NCBI GenBank assembly: GCA_947589475.1
Contig: CANQBO010000009.1
Location: 1-64,000 of the forward strand
From: an uncultured Clostridia bacterium
GTDB lineage: Bacteria; Bacillota; Clostridia; Christensenellales; CAG-917
Direction of reading: 5' to 3'
DNA length: 64,000 bases
Below, in pieces: positions 1-8,499 of this stretch (its first letter is position 1; every line of letters begins with the position of its first letter). Below the pieces are notes generated by a model. The model searched no databases. It saw only the letters and a program-made list of their open reading frames with translations, and was not told the origin of the DNA. The translations under genes and the position numbers were made by a program.

Positions 1-568
1 CAAAAAGCGCCCGATGGGTGCTTTTTGTATAGGAAGGTGGGATTCTCTTGTGTCGCTGTTTACAACAGTGACACAAGACTTTGCTCCGCAAAGGGACCCA
101 CGTACCGTGGCTGACCTTTTACCCCATAAAATTCGTTCCACTGAGGGGCGAAGATCTGCATAAGTTCACGTCGTCGCTCATTTTATGGGGACCCCGTGTC
201 GCTCGGACAAGCTTGTCGTTATTACGGCGGCAGTATAAGCTCTGCCGCCTACGAATCCCACCGTTTCCGCCAAAAAGCGCCCGATGGGTGCTTTTTGTAT
301 AGGAAGGTGGGATTCTCTTGTGTCGCTGTTTACAACAGTGACACAAGCCTTTGCTCCGCAAAGGGACCCACGTACCGTGGCTGACCTTATACCCCATAAA
401 ATTCGTTCCACTGAGGGGCGAAGATTTGCATAAGGTAACGTCGTCGCTCATTTTATGGGGACCCCGTGTCGCTCAGACAAGCTTGACGTTATTACGGTGG
501 CAGTATAAGCTCTGCCGCCTACGAATCCCACCGTTTCCGCCAAAAAGCACCCGATGGGTGCTTTTGGC
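1..568. repeat. Tandem 270-bp structured repeat array
   Basis: Bases 1-270 are repeated almost exactly at 271-540, with a third copy beginning at 541 and stopping after about 28 bases. The copies differ at only a handful of positions. Each unit is full of inverted repeats: a short hairpin at its start (AAAAAGC ... GCTTTTT), a long one at 47-77 (CTTGTGTC ... GACACAAG), an ACCCCATAAAAT ... ATTTTATGGGG palindrome (121-191), GGCGGCAG ... CTGCCGCC, and outer arms GGTGGGATTC ... GAATCCCACC. Open frames here exist only because the unit has few stops; none has a ribosome site. The array probably continues left of the window. Confidence 0.9.
543..565 (-). terminator. Hairpin terminator downstream of rubrerythrin
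   Basis: AAAAGCACCC (543-552) pairs with GGGTGCTTTT (556-565) around a 3-nt loop. On the minus strand it ends in a run of five T, so it can terminate the rubrerythrin transcript. It is also the truncated third copy of the 270-bp repeat, so the repeat may have supplied the terminator. Confidence 0.5.
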
Positions 569-627
569 GATACGGTTGGGGGAATCGCCGAGGGACAAAG
601 CATAAGGAAGATAGAAAAAGCGCTACG

Positions 628-1218
628 TCAGACGGTTTCGTTCAGGTGCAACTCCACAAAGCCTTGCTTCGCTTTGCAGAGGGGACAGCAATCCCACGCT
701 TCCTTGCCTTCCTGCTCATAGCCGCAACCCGAGCACTTCCACTTGACGGGCTTTTCCTTTTTGTAGAGGGTGCCCGACGACATCTGGTCGTAGAGGTCGT
801 TGAAGAGTTTCTCGTGGCAAGTCTCCACGCCCGCGATCTTGTCGAAAAGTCCCGCTATTTCCTCAAAACCTTCCTCGCGCGCCGTCTTTGCATACGCTTT
901 GTAGGTCTTGACTTCCATAGCCTCGTCCTCGGCGGCGAGCTTGAGATTTTCCGTCAAATTCCACTTTTCGCGGAAGGGATAGCCGGAGCAGATGTCGATG
1001 TTGTCGATGGTCTTGTTTGACGCTTGCTGGATGTAGGTGTAGAGCATGCGCGCATGGTTGAACTCGTTGTAGACGACCTTGTCTATGATGTCCGCCATGG
1101 CGTTGTAGCCCTCGTTGCGCGCGCCGTATTCCACAAAGGAATATCTAGCGTGCGCCATCATTTCGCCCGCGTAGGACTTTGCGAGGTTGAGCAGTGTTTT
1201 GCTGTCGATGAGTTTCAT
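628..1218 (-). CDS. rbr: Rubrerythrin
   Basis: Non-haem di-iron peroxidase of the cytoplasm that reduces hydrogen peroxide in anaerobes. The 196-residue protein has the two usual parts. Residues 1-145 form a ferritin-like four-helix bundle with the iron ligands visible as E19, E52, E99 and the ExxH pair E132/H135. Residues 160-183 form a C-terminal rubredoxin domain with CxxC (162/165) and CPLC (178/181). Length and domain order match classical rubrerythrins. An AAAGGAG site precedes the ATG. It diverges from the mrp operon, and the array hairpin at 543-565 follows as a likely terminator. An extra cysteine at 177 next to the second rubredoxin pair is a minor oddity. Confidence 0.95.
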   Translation of the reverse strand: MKLIDSKTLLNLAKSYAGEMMAHARYSFVEYGARNEGYNAMADIIDKVVYNEFNHARMLYTYIQQASNKTIDNIDICSGYPFREKWNLTENLKLAAEDEAMEVKTYKAYAKTAREEGFEEIAGLFDKIAGVETCHEKLFNDLYDQMSSGTLYKKEKPVKWKCSGCGYEQEGKEAWDCCPLCKAKQGFVELHLNETV

Positions 1219-1304
1219 ATTTTGGTCTCCTTTAGGTTTATGAAATAATTATTGCAATTTTTGCAAACACTTAAACACGGGCGGAGCGAAAACGTATTTT
1301 TGAC

Positions 1305-1333
1305 TTGATATGGCGCCCCCAAAGTGCTATTAT
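1305..1333 (+). promoter_or_regulatory. Promoter of the mrp operon
   Basis: TTGATA (1305-1310), a 17-bp spacer and TATTAT (1328-1333) with TGC just before the -10 (extended -10). It lies 73 bp upstream of the mrp start. Confidence 0.6.
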
Positions 1334-1405
1334 TTTAAGTGCAAACAAAATTTGGTTGCAACAATAAACATCTACGGGACTTGAGGTTTCGTATCGGGAG
1401 AGCAT

Positions 1406-2218
1406 ATGAGCGATTGTACTCACGATTGCGGCAGTTGCGGGCAAAATTGCGCGAGCCGCATAACATTTGAAAAGCCGCACGAGCTAAGCCGCGTCAAAAA
1501 AGTTATAGGCGTAGTGAGCGGCAAGGGCGGAGTAGGCAAATCTCTTGTCACCGCTCTGCTTGCCGTCGGAGAGGCGGCAAAGGGCAAAAGAGCGGCGATT
1601 TTGGACGCGGACATCACGGGTCCGTCCATTCCTCGCGCGTTCGGAGTCAAGGGCGGCGTGGACGGCGACGATATGGGCATATACCCGCGCGAGAGCAAAC
1701 TCGGCGTAAAGATGATAAGCTCCAACTTGCTGTTGCCCAGCGAGACGGATCCCGTCATCTGGCGCGGTCCCGTCATAGCGAGCATGGTCAAGCAATTTTG
1801 GACGGACGTCATCTGGGGCGACGTGGACTATATGTTTGTGGATATGCCTCCGGGGACGGGCGACGTGCCGCTCACGGTGTTTCAATCCATAAAGCTTGAC
1901 GGCATAATCATCGTGACCTCCCCACAGGAGCTTGTCAGCATGATCGTCGAAAAGGCGGTCAAAATGGCAAACACCATGAATGTCAAGATATACGGCGTTA
2001 TAGAAAACATGAGCTATCTTGTCTGCCCCGATTGCGGCAAGCAGATCGACATATTCGGCGGGAGCAAAGTGGACGAAGTCGCGACTGATTTCGACCTTAA
2101 GGTGCTCGCGCGCCTGCCTATAGACGCCTCAATTGCGGCGGCGGTGGACGCGGGCAACGTGGAGAGCCTCGCGGACAGAAACCTCCTCGATATGGCGCTC
2201 AAGGAGATAGAAAAATGA
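1406..2218 (+). CDS. mrp: Mrp/NBP35-type P-loop iron-sulfur carrier ATPase
   Basis: Cytoplasmic Mrp/ApbC/NBP35 family ATPase, which binds and hands over iron-sulfur clusters. The deviant Walker A GKGGVGKS is at residues 39-46, followed by the ILDADITGPS switch region and the MPPGTGD motif. The CPDCG pair near residue 210 is the bridging-cluster CxxC of the family. An N-terminal stretch with four cysteines (C4, C8, C11, C15) resembles the extra cluster site of NBP35-like members. GGGAG precedes the ATG. Its stop overlaps the next start (ATGA), so the three genes 1406-2987 form one transcription unit, plausibly for redox or iron-sulfur homeostasis next to rubrerythrin. Confidence 0.93.
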   Translation: MSDCTHDCGSCGQNCASRITFEKPHELSRVKKVIGVVSGKGGVGKSLVTALLAVGEAAKGKRAAILDADITGPSIPRAFGVKGGVDGDDMGIYPRESKLGVKMISSNLLLPSETDPVIWRGPVIASMVKQFWTDVIWGDVDYMFVDMPPGTGDVPLTVFQSIKLDGIIIVTSPQELVSMIVEKAVKMANTMNVKIYGVIENMSYLVCPDCGKQIDIFGGSKVDEVATDFDLKVLARLPIDASIAAAVDAGNVESLADRNLLDMALKEIEK

Positions 2219-2685
2219 CGCGGCGCGAGAGGGCGGAGCAAAACTTTCTTGCGGGCTACAACTGCACGCAGGCACTCGTGCTCGCCTTCGAGGACAAACT
2301 GAATATCGACAGGGAAACACTGCTCAAGCTTTCCTCGTCTTTCGGCGGCGGAATGGGCAGATTGCGCGAGGTGTGCGGCGCGGTCAGCGGCATGTTTATC
2401 GTCGCGGGACTGCTTGAGGGCTACGCCTCGCCCGACGACCTCGACGGCAAGAGGGAACATTATGCGCTCATACAGCGTTTGGCGGCAAAGTTCAAGGAGA
2501 AAAACGGCTCCTACATATGTCGCGACCTGCTCGGCGCAAAACTTGCCGCAACGACTCCCGTGCCCGACGCGCGTACGCCCGAATATTATAAGTCGCGTCC
2601 CTGCGCGAAGCTGGTGGGCGACTGTGCCGAGATACTCTGCGAGGAGTCGGGCATTGAAAAAAATGCGAGCAATGGAAGCATATGA
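2215..2685 (+). CDS. C_GCAxxG_C_C family redox protein
   Basis: 156-residue protein of the C_GCAxxG_C_C family, named for its spaced cysteines; members are thought to be small redox or metal-binding proteins, but their reaction is not established. Visible motifs are YNCTQA near residue 17, a glycine-rich FGGGMGR segment, VCGAVSG, then single cysteines in the C-terminal half (YICRDLLG, SRPCAKLVGDCAEIL). There is no signal peptide or membrane segment. It is translationally coupled at both ends: the start overlaps the mrp stop and the stop overlaps the MGMT-like start. The neighbourhood suggests a role connected with iron-sulfur or thiol chemistry, which is inference. Confidence 0.85.
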   Translation: MTRRERAEQNFLAGYNCTQALVLAFEDKLNIDRETLLKLSSSFGGGMGRLREVCGAVSGMFIVAGLLEGYASPDDLDGKREHYALIQRLAAKFKEKNGSYICRDLLGAKLAATTPVPDARTPEYYKSRPCAKLVGDCAEILCEESGIEKNASNGSI

Positions 2686-2987
2686 GTTATTACGACAAAG
2701 TTTATGAAATAGTCAGGCGCATTCCGAGCGGAAAAGTCGCGACGTATGGACAGATCGCGGCGATGACGGGTTCGCCAAAGGCGTCGCGGGCGGTGGGATA
2801 TGCGTTGCATTTCAATCCCGACCCGCAACATATCCCGTGTTTTCGCGTCGTCAACAGGTTTGGACGGTGTGCGCCCGCGTTTGCGTTCGGCGGACCCGAG
2901 GTGCAAGCGAATATGTTGCGCGCCGACGGCATAGAGGTTGACATGGACGGCTATGTTGACCTGGAAAAATATCTTTGGACTCCTTGA
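2682..2987 (+). CDS. MGMT/alkyltransferase-like protein
   Basis: Short (101-residue) member of the O6-alkylguanine-DNA alkyltransferase family, consisting only of the DNA-binding/active-site domain. The active-site motif, normally PCHRV, reads PCFRVV (residues 52-57): the nucleophilic Cys53 is kept but the usual histidine is phenylalanine. The helix-turn-helix with the arginine finger (SRAVGYAL, 35-42) is intact. Alkyltransferase-like proteins that only flag lesions have lost the cysteine, so this protein falls between the two classes and may or may not be catalytic. It overlaps the preceding stop by four bases and ends the operon. Confidence 0.85.
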   Translation: MSYYDKVYEIVRRIPSGKVATYGQIAAMTGSPKASRAVGYALHFNPDPQHIPCFRVVNRFGRCAPAFAFGGPEVQANMLRADGIEVDMDGYVDLEKYLWTP

Positions 2988-3117
2988 AAAATATGGGCGA
3001 ATTTTGACATTAGATGCCCCCCCCCATATCGATGTTTTACCGCATTTTTTGCGATTATGTGCGTTTTCATTTTAAGTATTAAAGACTTTTAAAAATTACG
3101 CAATGATTTTTCTGCCT

Positions 3118-3172
3118 CGGACGTTTGGTGTGCCGACAGCGGGAGTTTGCGGACGCGAAACGTCCGTTTTTT
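3118..3172 (+). terminator. Putative terminator of the mrp operon
   Basis: CGGACGTTT (3118-3126) pairs with AAACGTCCG (3158-3166) over a 31-nt loop, followed by six T. The long loop makes it weaker than a classical terminator. It separates the mrp operon from the next promoter. Confidence 0.45.
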
Positions 3173-3204
3173 GTGCGGAAGAGGGGACAACCTCGCGCTT
3201 GCTG

Positions 3205-3233
3205 TTGACTTAGGTCTTAAAGTTTTATATAAT
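3205..3233 (+). promoter_or_regulatory. Promoter of the phosphohexomutase gene
   Basis: TTGACT (3205-3210), a 17-bp spacer and TATAAT (3228-3233), 30 bp before the chosen start codon. Confidence 0.75.
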
Positions 3234-3262
3234 AAATTCAGTATGGAATGGCGGAGGTAGCT

Positions 3263-5014
3263 ATGGGATATATCAATTGTTACAACGAATGGCTCAATTG
3301 CTCCGAACTTACCAAAGCGGAGAAGGCAAGGCTTAAAGAGATGACGGACGACGAGATAAAGGAGGCTTTTTCGCTTCCTCTTGAATTCGGCACGGCGGGG
3401 ATGCGCGGCATACTCGACATGGGCATAGGGCGCATGAACGTATACACCGTGGCGCGCGCTACGAAGGGGCTTGCAAGTTGGATAGAGTCGCTCGGGGGCG
3501 ACGAAAAGGAAAGGGGCGTAGTGATAAGCTATGACACTCGCCGCCTTTCAAGCGAATTTGCGTGCGTTGCGGCAAAAGTGCTTGCGGCAAACGGCATAAA
3601 CGTCTATCTTTTCGAGGGAGTGCGCCCCGTGCCGATGTGCTCGTTTGCGATAAGGCATCTTAAGACGATCGCCGGCATCATGATCACCGCGTCGCACAAT
3701 CCGAAGATATACAACGGCTATAAAGTTTACGGCGAGGACGGAGCGCAGATGTCGCCCGAATCGACGGATAAAGTAGTCGAATTTATATCAAAAACCCCGT
3801 ATTTCGGCATTAAACAGGCAAACATCAAGCTGAATGAGGAAAATATAAAAGGTCTTGACGGCAAGAAAGTACAGCGCCACATCACCGTGATAGGCAAGAG
3901 CGTGGACGAGGCATATTTTGACGCTATAATGAAACTGTCGCTCTCGCCCGAGGCGGTCAAGGCGCACGGCAAAGACGTGCGCATAGTCTACACTCCCATA
4001 CACGGAAGCGGCTATATGCCTGTCACGACGGTGCTCTCGAAAATGGGCATAACCGTCAACGTCGTCGAGGAACAGGCGGCGCCCGATACGGAATTTTCCA
4101 CCGTGCGCGTGCCCAATCCCGAAGAGGCGGACACGCTCAAGTTGGGCATAGCGCTTGCGGACAGGATAGACAGCGACATCGTCATCGGCACCGATCCCGA
4201 CTCCGACCGTATGGGCGTCGCGGTGCGCGGGGGAGACGGCAAATTCGTGCTTCTCAACGGCAATCAGATAGGCGTGTTGCTTTTGGGGTATATACTCCGC
4301 CGCAGGAAGGAGACGGGGACATTGCCCTCAAACGGCGCCATCGTCAAGACTATAGTAACGACGGAACTTGCGCGCAAACTTGCGGACAGCTACGGAGTCG
4401 CGACGTTCGACGTGCTCACGGGCTTCAAATTTATAGGCGAAAAGATAAAAGAGTGGGAAGAAAGCGGCGAGTATACCTATCTTTTCGGGTTCGAGGAGAG
4501 CTACGGTTCGCTTGTAGGCACGCACGCCAGAGACAAGGACGCCGTCGTCGCCGCGATGATGTTTGCCGAGATGGTCTGCTATTATGAGCAATGCGGGCTT
4601 TCCGTTTACGGCGTGTTGCAGGACACGTTCAAGCGGTTCGGCTACTATGTCGAAAAGGCGAAGTCCATTACGTTTGGCGGGCTGGACGGCATGGAAAGGA
4701 TGAAGAACATCATGCAGGAGCTTAGAGACACCCGCTTCCTCACCCTCGCCGACGCGCACGTGCTCGCGCAGAGCGACTTTGTGGAGGGCGTGACCTATTT
4801 CAACGCGCAAGAGCCTTATACCGAGCAAATAACCCTTCCCAAGACCAACGCGCTCAAGCTGTATTTGGAGGGCGGGGACTGGATATGCGTGCGCCCGAGC
4901 GGTACGGAGCCGAAACTCAAATTTTATGTCGCGACCTCTCGTCCCACACTTGCCGAGGCGCAGGACAAGGCGGAACATTATCTCAAATATATGTCCGAGA
5001 TCGTCGAGGATTGA
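3263..5014 (+). CDS. Alpha-phosphoglucomutase / phosphomannomutase
   Basis: Cytoplasmic alpha-D-phosphohexomutase (PgcA-like), interconverting glucose-6-phosphate and glucose-1-phosphate (or the mannose pair) for sugar nucleotide and polymer synthesis. Numbered from the chosen start, the protein has 583 residues with all four family signatures: TASHNP (142-147, phosphoserine S144), the magnesium loop DPDSDR, the sugar-specificity loop GFEESYGS, and the phosphate-binding RPSGTEPK near the C-terminus. An ATG 15 bases upstream is in frame, but GGAGG at 3253-3257 lies between the two ATGs and is correctly spaced only for 3263. It is monocistronic, with its own promoter; glucose versus mannose preference cannot be read from the sequence. 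Confidence 0.93.
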   Translation: MGYINCYNEWLNCSELTKAEKARLKEMTDDEIKEAFSLPLEFGTAGMRGILDMGIGRMNVYTVARATKGLASWIESLGGDEKERGVVISYDTRRLSSEFACVAAKVLAANGINVYLFEGVRPVPMCSFAIRHLKTIAGIMITASHNPKIYNGYKVYGEDGAQMSPESTDKVVEFISKTPYFGIKQANIKLNEENIKGLDGKKVQRHITVIGKSVDEAYFDAIMKLSLSPEAVKAHGKDVRIVYTPIHGSGYMPVTTVLSKMGITVNVVEEQAAPDTEFSTVRVPNPEEADTLKLGIALADRIDSDIVIGTDPDSDRMGVAVRGGDGKFVLLNGNQIGVLLLGYILRRRKETGTLPSNGAIVKTIVTTELARKLADSYGVATFDVLTGFKFIGEKIKEWEESGEYTYLFGFEESYGSLVGTHARDKDAVVAAMMFAEMVCYYEQCGLSVYGVLQDTFKRFGYYVEKAKSITFGGLDGMERMKNIMQELRDTRFLTLADAHVLAQSDFVEGVTYFNAQEPYTEQITLPKTNALKLYLEGGDWICVRPSGTEPKLKFYVATSRPTLAEAQDKAEHYLKYMSEIVED

Positions 5015-5386
5015 TTCGGCGCGGGATCTCGCGCCTTCGACTTCGATATGAAGCGGGAATATTTCTTGTTTGATTTGGCGCGCGGACGCTGTCGGACATG
5101 CGAGAGCTGTCGGGCGGGCGTGCGCTTTTATATGTGGGTGCAAAGAGCAAGAGAGTTCCTTCTGCGCGGGCTAAGAAGCGCGTATGGCGGCGCGCATAAG
5201 GCGCAACGTTTTATTTTGATTTATTGCGAAAATATATTGACAGACGGCGGGTTTTATGATAATTTAGTTGAGCTTTTTAAAAGCGGCACATCATGCGGCG
5301 GCGCGGGACGCGCTGTCAAACAAGACGATCTAAACGGCAACGGCGGATGTCCCGCATTGCCGAATTGACTTTCAAAGGAGGACAAA
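5015..5386. other. Intergenic region with a possible promoter
   Basis: This 372-bp gap has one open frame (5048-5368), but it lacks a ribosome site and a recognisable product. GGCGCG (5018-5023) with CGCGCC (5030-5035) is a short hairpin without a T tract. TTGACA (5237-5242) with GATAAT (5258-5263), 15 bp apart, is a candidate promoter for the next gene. Confidence 0.4.
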
Positions 5387-7060
5387 ATGAAGCATCAGGA
5401 ATTGACAAAAGATTATGAAAACATGGGTTTTTATTCCTATGAGACTAATTTCAAGGGTATGCCCGGACTTGAATGGAGCGACGCGGAGTCCAAACGCGAC
5501 ACCGTCGGCATACTCAAAGCGAATTACTATGTGGACGGCAAGCTGAAGCAGATATTTTCAAAACAGGATTGCCACTCCATTATAGTGGCGGGCACGGGTC
5601 TGGGCAAGACGACGCAATTTGTCATACCGTACGTCAAATTTTTGCCAAATCGCGAAAAAAAGGCGAGTCTTGTTGTATCCGACCCCAAAGGCGAGATACT
5701 TGCGTCTTGCGGCGACGACTTGAAGAAGGCGGGCTATCGCCTGTTGCTCTTCAATTTCAGAGACCCCGCGCTCAGCGAGTGTTGGAACCCGCTCACTCCC
5801 ATATTCCGCAAGTATCAACATGCTTTCGAGATAAGTTCCGAGGTGGAGATCGTGGAAACGGAGCACGGGCTGAGAAACAAATTCCGCGGCAAGATCTACG
5901 ACGACCAAAGCAAGCTTGACAACATCTTAGAGCAAAGCAAGGCAAAACTCCTCGACGAAGTATCGGGAGATATAGACACGATCGCAAATATAATCGCTCC
6001 CGACTCGGGCGCGCCCAACGACAAAATGTGGGACGCGGGCGGAAGAGACATTCTTAAGGCGCTGTTGTGGGCGATGCTTGAGGACAGCCGTCCCGATACT
6101 TGCATAGCGCAGGAGCTTATCACAGAGGACACCTATTCTTTTGAGACTATGCTCAAGGTCTCGAATTTCCTCTCGGGAGGCACCTGCGACAACGACGGAG
6201 GATATTTCAGTGAGAGGGACGAGACCTCCAAAGCGTACTTTTATGCCGCGAACACCGCGCTTGTAAAGGCAACCTCGACAAGAGCGGGCTTTTTAAGCTC
6301 CTTCAACTCGCACGTACTCTCTTTCAAGGAGGCGGCGGCGAGCACTATCACGCGATGCAATTCCGTTGAGTTTGACGAATTGCTCGAGGGACCCGTCGCC
6401 ATATTCATAAACTACCGCGACGAGGCAAGGACGAGCTACGCGCTCATATCGCTGTTTGTGCAGGATCTGTACATCCACCTCATCAAGGAGGCGAACAAGC
6501 GCGTGAGAGGGAAGCTCGAATCTCCGTGGTACTTCATCCTCGACGAATTCGGCAACTTCCCGCGCATGGCGGATTTCGATACGGTCATAAGCGCGTGCAG
6601 AGGCAGAAACATCTTTTTCAACCTCGTCATACAAAGCTACGCCCAGCTTGAAAGCGTGTACGGCAAGAATACCGCAGAGATCATCAAGGACAACCTGAAC
6701 CTTCACATTTTCATGGGGAGCAACAACATCGAGACTCTCGAGGCGTTCTCTCGGGAGTGCGGACACATCACCCGCATCTCGCCCATGAGCGCGGTCAACG
6801 GCAACAAGGAGTACATAGACAACTTTCAACTCGAGACGATACGCCTCATGCCCGTGAGCAGGCTCGCGCACCTGGAAGAGGGCGAGTGCGTCATCACCGA
6901 AGCAAATACGGGATACGTGATGTTCACAAAGCTCGAGAGGTATTATAAGTGTCCCGAACTCGAGCCTGACAGACTTTTCGATCTTTCGACGTTTTCGTCT
7001 AAGGTGGACCCGTATGACAGGAAGTATCTCTATACTTTCAAATTGAAGAGCCTTTATTGA
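5387..7060 (+). CDS. Soluble VirD4/TraG-type DNA-translocase ATPase
   Basis: 557-residue P-loop ATPase of the VirD4/TraG coupling-protein class. Walker A GTGLGKTT is at 69-76 and Walker B with the typical aromatic context (YFILDEFGNF) near 381-390; between them lies a family-like 'all-alpha' insert. Classical coupling proteins start with two membrane helices; here residues 1-65 are hydrophilic and no membrane segment is seen anywhere, so the protein is probably cytosolic. AAAGGAGG sits just before the ATG. No relaxase, mating-pore or other conjugation gene is nearby. The next gene begins two bases after the stop, so the two products probably act together. Family membership is clear; the role (DNA pumping, packaging or defence) is unknown. 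Confidence 0.85.
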   Translation: MKHQELTKDYENMGFYSYETNFKGMPGLEWSDAESKRDTVGILKANYYVDGKLKQIFSKQDCHSIIVAGTGLGKTTQFVIPYVKFLPNREKKASLVVSDPKGEILASCGDDLKKAGYRLLLFNFRDPALSECWNPLTPIFRKYQHAFEISSEVEIVETEHGLRNKFRGKIYDDQSKLDNILEQSKAKLLDEVSGDIDTIANIIAPDSGAPNDKMWDAGGRDILKALLWAMLEDSRPDTCIAQELITEDTYSFETMLKVSNFLSGGTCDNDGGYFSERDETSKAYFYAANTALVKATSTRAGFLSSFNSHVLSFKEAAASTITRCNSVEFDELLEGPVAIFINYRDEARTSYALISLFVQDLYIHLIKEANKRVRGKLESPWYFILDEFGNFPRMADFDTVISACRGRNIFFNLVIQSYAQLESVYGKNTAEIIKDNLNLHIFMGSNNIETLEAFSRECGHITRISPMSAVNGNKEYIDNFQLETIRLMPVSRLAHLEEGECVITEANTGYVMFTKLERYYKCPELEPDRLFDLSTFSSKVDPYDRKYLYTFKLKSLY

Positions 7061-7061
7061 T

Positions 7062-8162
7062 ATGAGTAAGTGGAATAATGAAATTTTGGACGTTTTGAAA
7101 AATAGAAAGACGATCACCGTCCCCATTCTTCAAACGGAATTGAAGTTGTCCTATGACGACGCGCGCGAAATTATGGCGTCGCTCGAGGAGGACGGCATAG
7201 TGACCTATGCGGGCGGCATAAATTTTTCCGTTGACGGAAATCAGGTCGCAGACGCAGGGGGAGAGGACAGCTATCAGCGCAAACGTCAACAACTTTTAGA
7301 ACGTCTCAGAGCGCTTGAGGAAGAGGATGAAGAGGAGGATGAGGACGAAAACTCCGATGAGGATGACGACTTAGATTTTGACGATTTCAATATCGACGAA
7401 ACGGATGATGAAGATGATGAAGCCGACACCGATGAAGAGGATGACGACGATATAGAAAAGTACATCCGACGGCGCAGGAAGGAACTTATCGAGAGGCTCA
7501 ACGAGATTCCGTCCGAAAGCGAGGTGAATGACGAAGACCTGCAGGACGTAGAGGCGGACGAGCCGATAGAGGTCAAGTACGCGGATGATGATGAAAATGA
7601 CCCGCTGCAGATTCTCCTTTCGACAGGCGAACAGCCGCAACAAGACGACGAAGAGGAGGACATAGACGAGGATATGAGCGGCTTTTTGTCGCATGACATC
7701 ATGCCGTATATCCCCGATCTGCGCTTCTACGTCTTGACAAGGCAAGCCTATGACGAAAAGCGGGCGGGTCAACAACGCTCCGTCCCCGAAATATTGGTAA
7801 GGACCGTTGGGAGCAGACTTGACTCTTTTATGAAGTTCGACGAGGCTAAGACCACGGAGGAAAAGTGGACAAAGGCGTTTTTCACAACCGAACTCTATTT
7901 GCCGGACGGCGTCCGTTACGCCCCGTACATCACCTCCAACTACGCAGGGGAGTATTTCTTTAACCACCCGATCATAGACCCCGAGGACGAGGAGAAGTTG
8001 AGCGTAAGACGGGAATTCTATATGTTGCTCAAAAGACACGGCATGTTTTTCGGAGACGGTACGCTTGTGAAACAGTTTTTGCAACTTCCCGACGCGATGC
8101 CCGCCGCAATAGAACTCTACGGCGCCCTCTGCGAAGCAAAAATGATAATCGTCGCAATTTGA
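7062..8162 (+). CDS. Acidic protein with FtsK-gamma-like N-terminus
   Basis: 366-residue protein, not assigned to a known family. Residues 5-50 read like the winged-helix gamma domain of FtsK/SpoIIIE (hydrophobic helix, LQTELKLSYDDAREIMASL, then EEDGIV), which in FtsK reads polar DNA sequences. Residues 85-205 are extremely rich in Asp and Glu, broken twice by an arginine-rich helix ending in ERL (about 71-82 and 134-146), giving a basic-acidic repeat. Residues 208-366 form a compact, aromatic-rich domain with no motif I recognise. It starts two bases after the VirD4-like ATPase stop and is surely co-translated. I infer a DNA-binding or adaptor subunit for that ATPase. Confidence 0.75.
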   Translation: MSKWNNEILDVLKNRKTITVPILQTELKLSYDDAREIMASLEEDGIVTYAGGINFSVDGNQVADAGGEDSYQRKRQQLLERLRALEEEDEEEDEDENSDEDDDLDFDDFNIDETDDEDDEADTDEEDDDDIEKYIRRRRKELIERLNEIPSESEVNDEDLQDVEADEPIEVKYADDDENDPLQILLSTGEQPQQDDEEEDIDEDMSGFLSHDIMPYIPDLRFYVLTRQAYDEKRAGQQRSVPEILVRTVGSRLDSFMKFDEAKTTEEKWTKAFFTTELYLPDGVRYAPYITSNYAGEYFFNHPIIDPEDEEKLSVRREFYMLLKRHGMFFGDGTLVKQFLQLPDAMPAAIELYGALCEAKMIIVAI

Positions 8163-8298
8163 TTTCCGTGCGGAATACGGATATATCTTAGTGTCTCGGA
8201 CACGGTGGACTGCGGGTATCAGTGCACCAAACAAGCGTTATGTTATAAGTCAGGGACCCCCACCACCGCGCGAAGCGCGGAGCCTCCCCCTATACATC

Positions 8299-8338
8299 AC
8301 CCCATAAAATCGCTACGCAATTTTATAGGGGACCCCCG
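8299..8338 (+). repeat. ACCCC palindrome, copy
   Basis: Dispersed 37-40-nt palindrome: ACCCCATAAAAT ... ATTTTATAGGGGACCCC with a CGCTACGC centre. Other copies lie at 121, 391, 8452, 42398, 42592, 52801, 58132 and 58260. Confidence 0.8.
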
Positions 8339-8451
8339 ATAACGATCCTATACTAACGCTGTAAATGGGTATGCCCAAAGCGGATAATTTTAGATGATTG
8401 TCCGAGCGATAAACGTAACTTCTGTCCGAGCGTAGGCATCGCCCTTGATTT

Positions 8452-8499
8452 ACCCCACGAAAAATACTTTTCGTGGGGACCCCGATTTTGCTCAGACAA
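8452..8499 (+). repeat. ACCCC palindrome, copy with GCTCAGACAA tail
   Basis: ACCCCACGAAAA ... TTTTCGTGGGGACCCCG followed by GCTCAGACAA. The tail is the same one that follows the palindrome inside the 270-bp array (ending at 210 and 480). Confidence 0.8.

Noticed and set aside
119..451. Open frames inside the 270-bp array on both strands
   Set aside because: They repeat with the unit, have no ribosome site, and arise from the structured repeat.
1..568. CRISPR array
   Set aside because: The unit is 270 bp with no short spacers and no cas genes are present.
5048..5368. 106-residue open frame before the VirD4-like gene
   Set aside because: No ribosome site, no recognisable family, and it covers the candidate promoter.
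5387..8162. Remnant of a conjugative element
   Set aside because: No relaxase, mating-pore, integrase or attachment-like repeats are seen around the pair, and the ATPase is intact but has no membrane helices.
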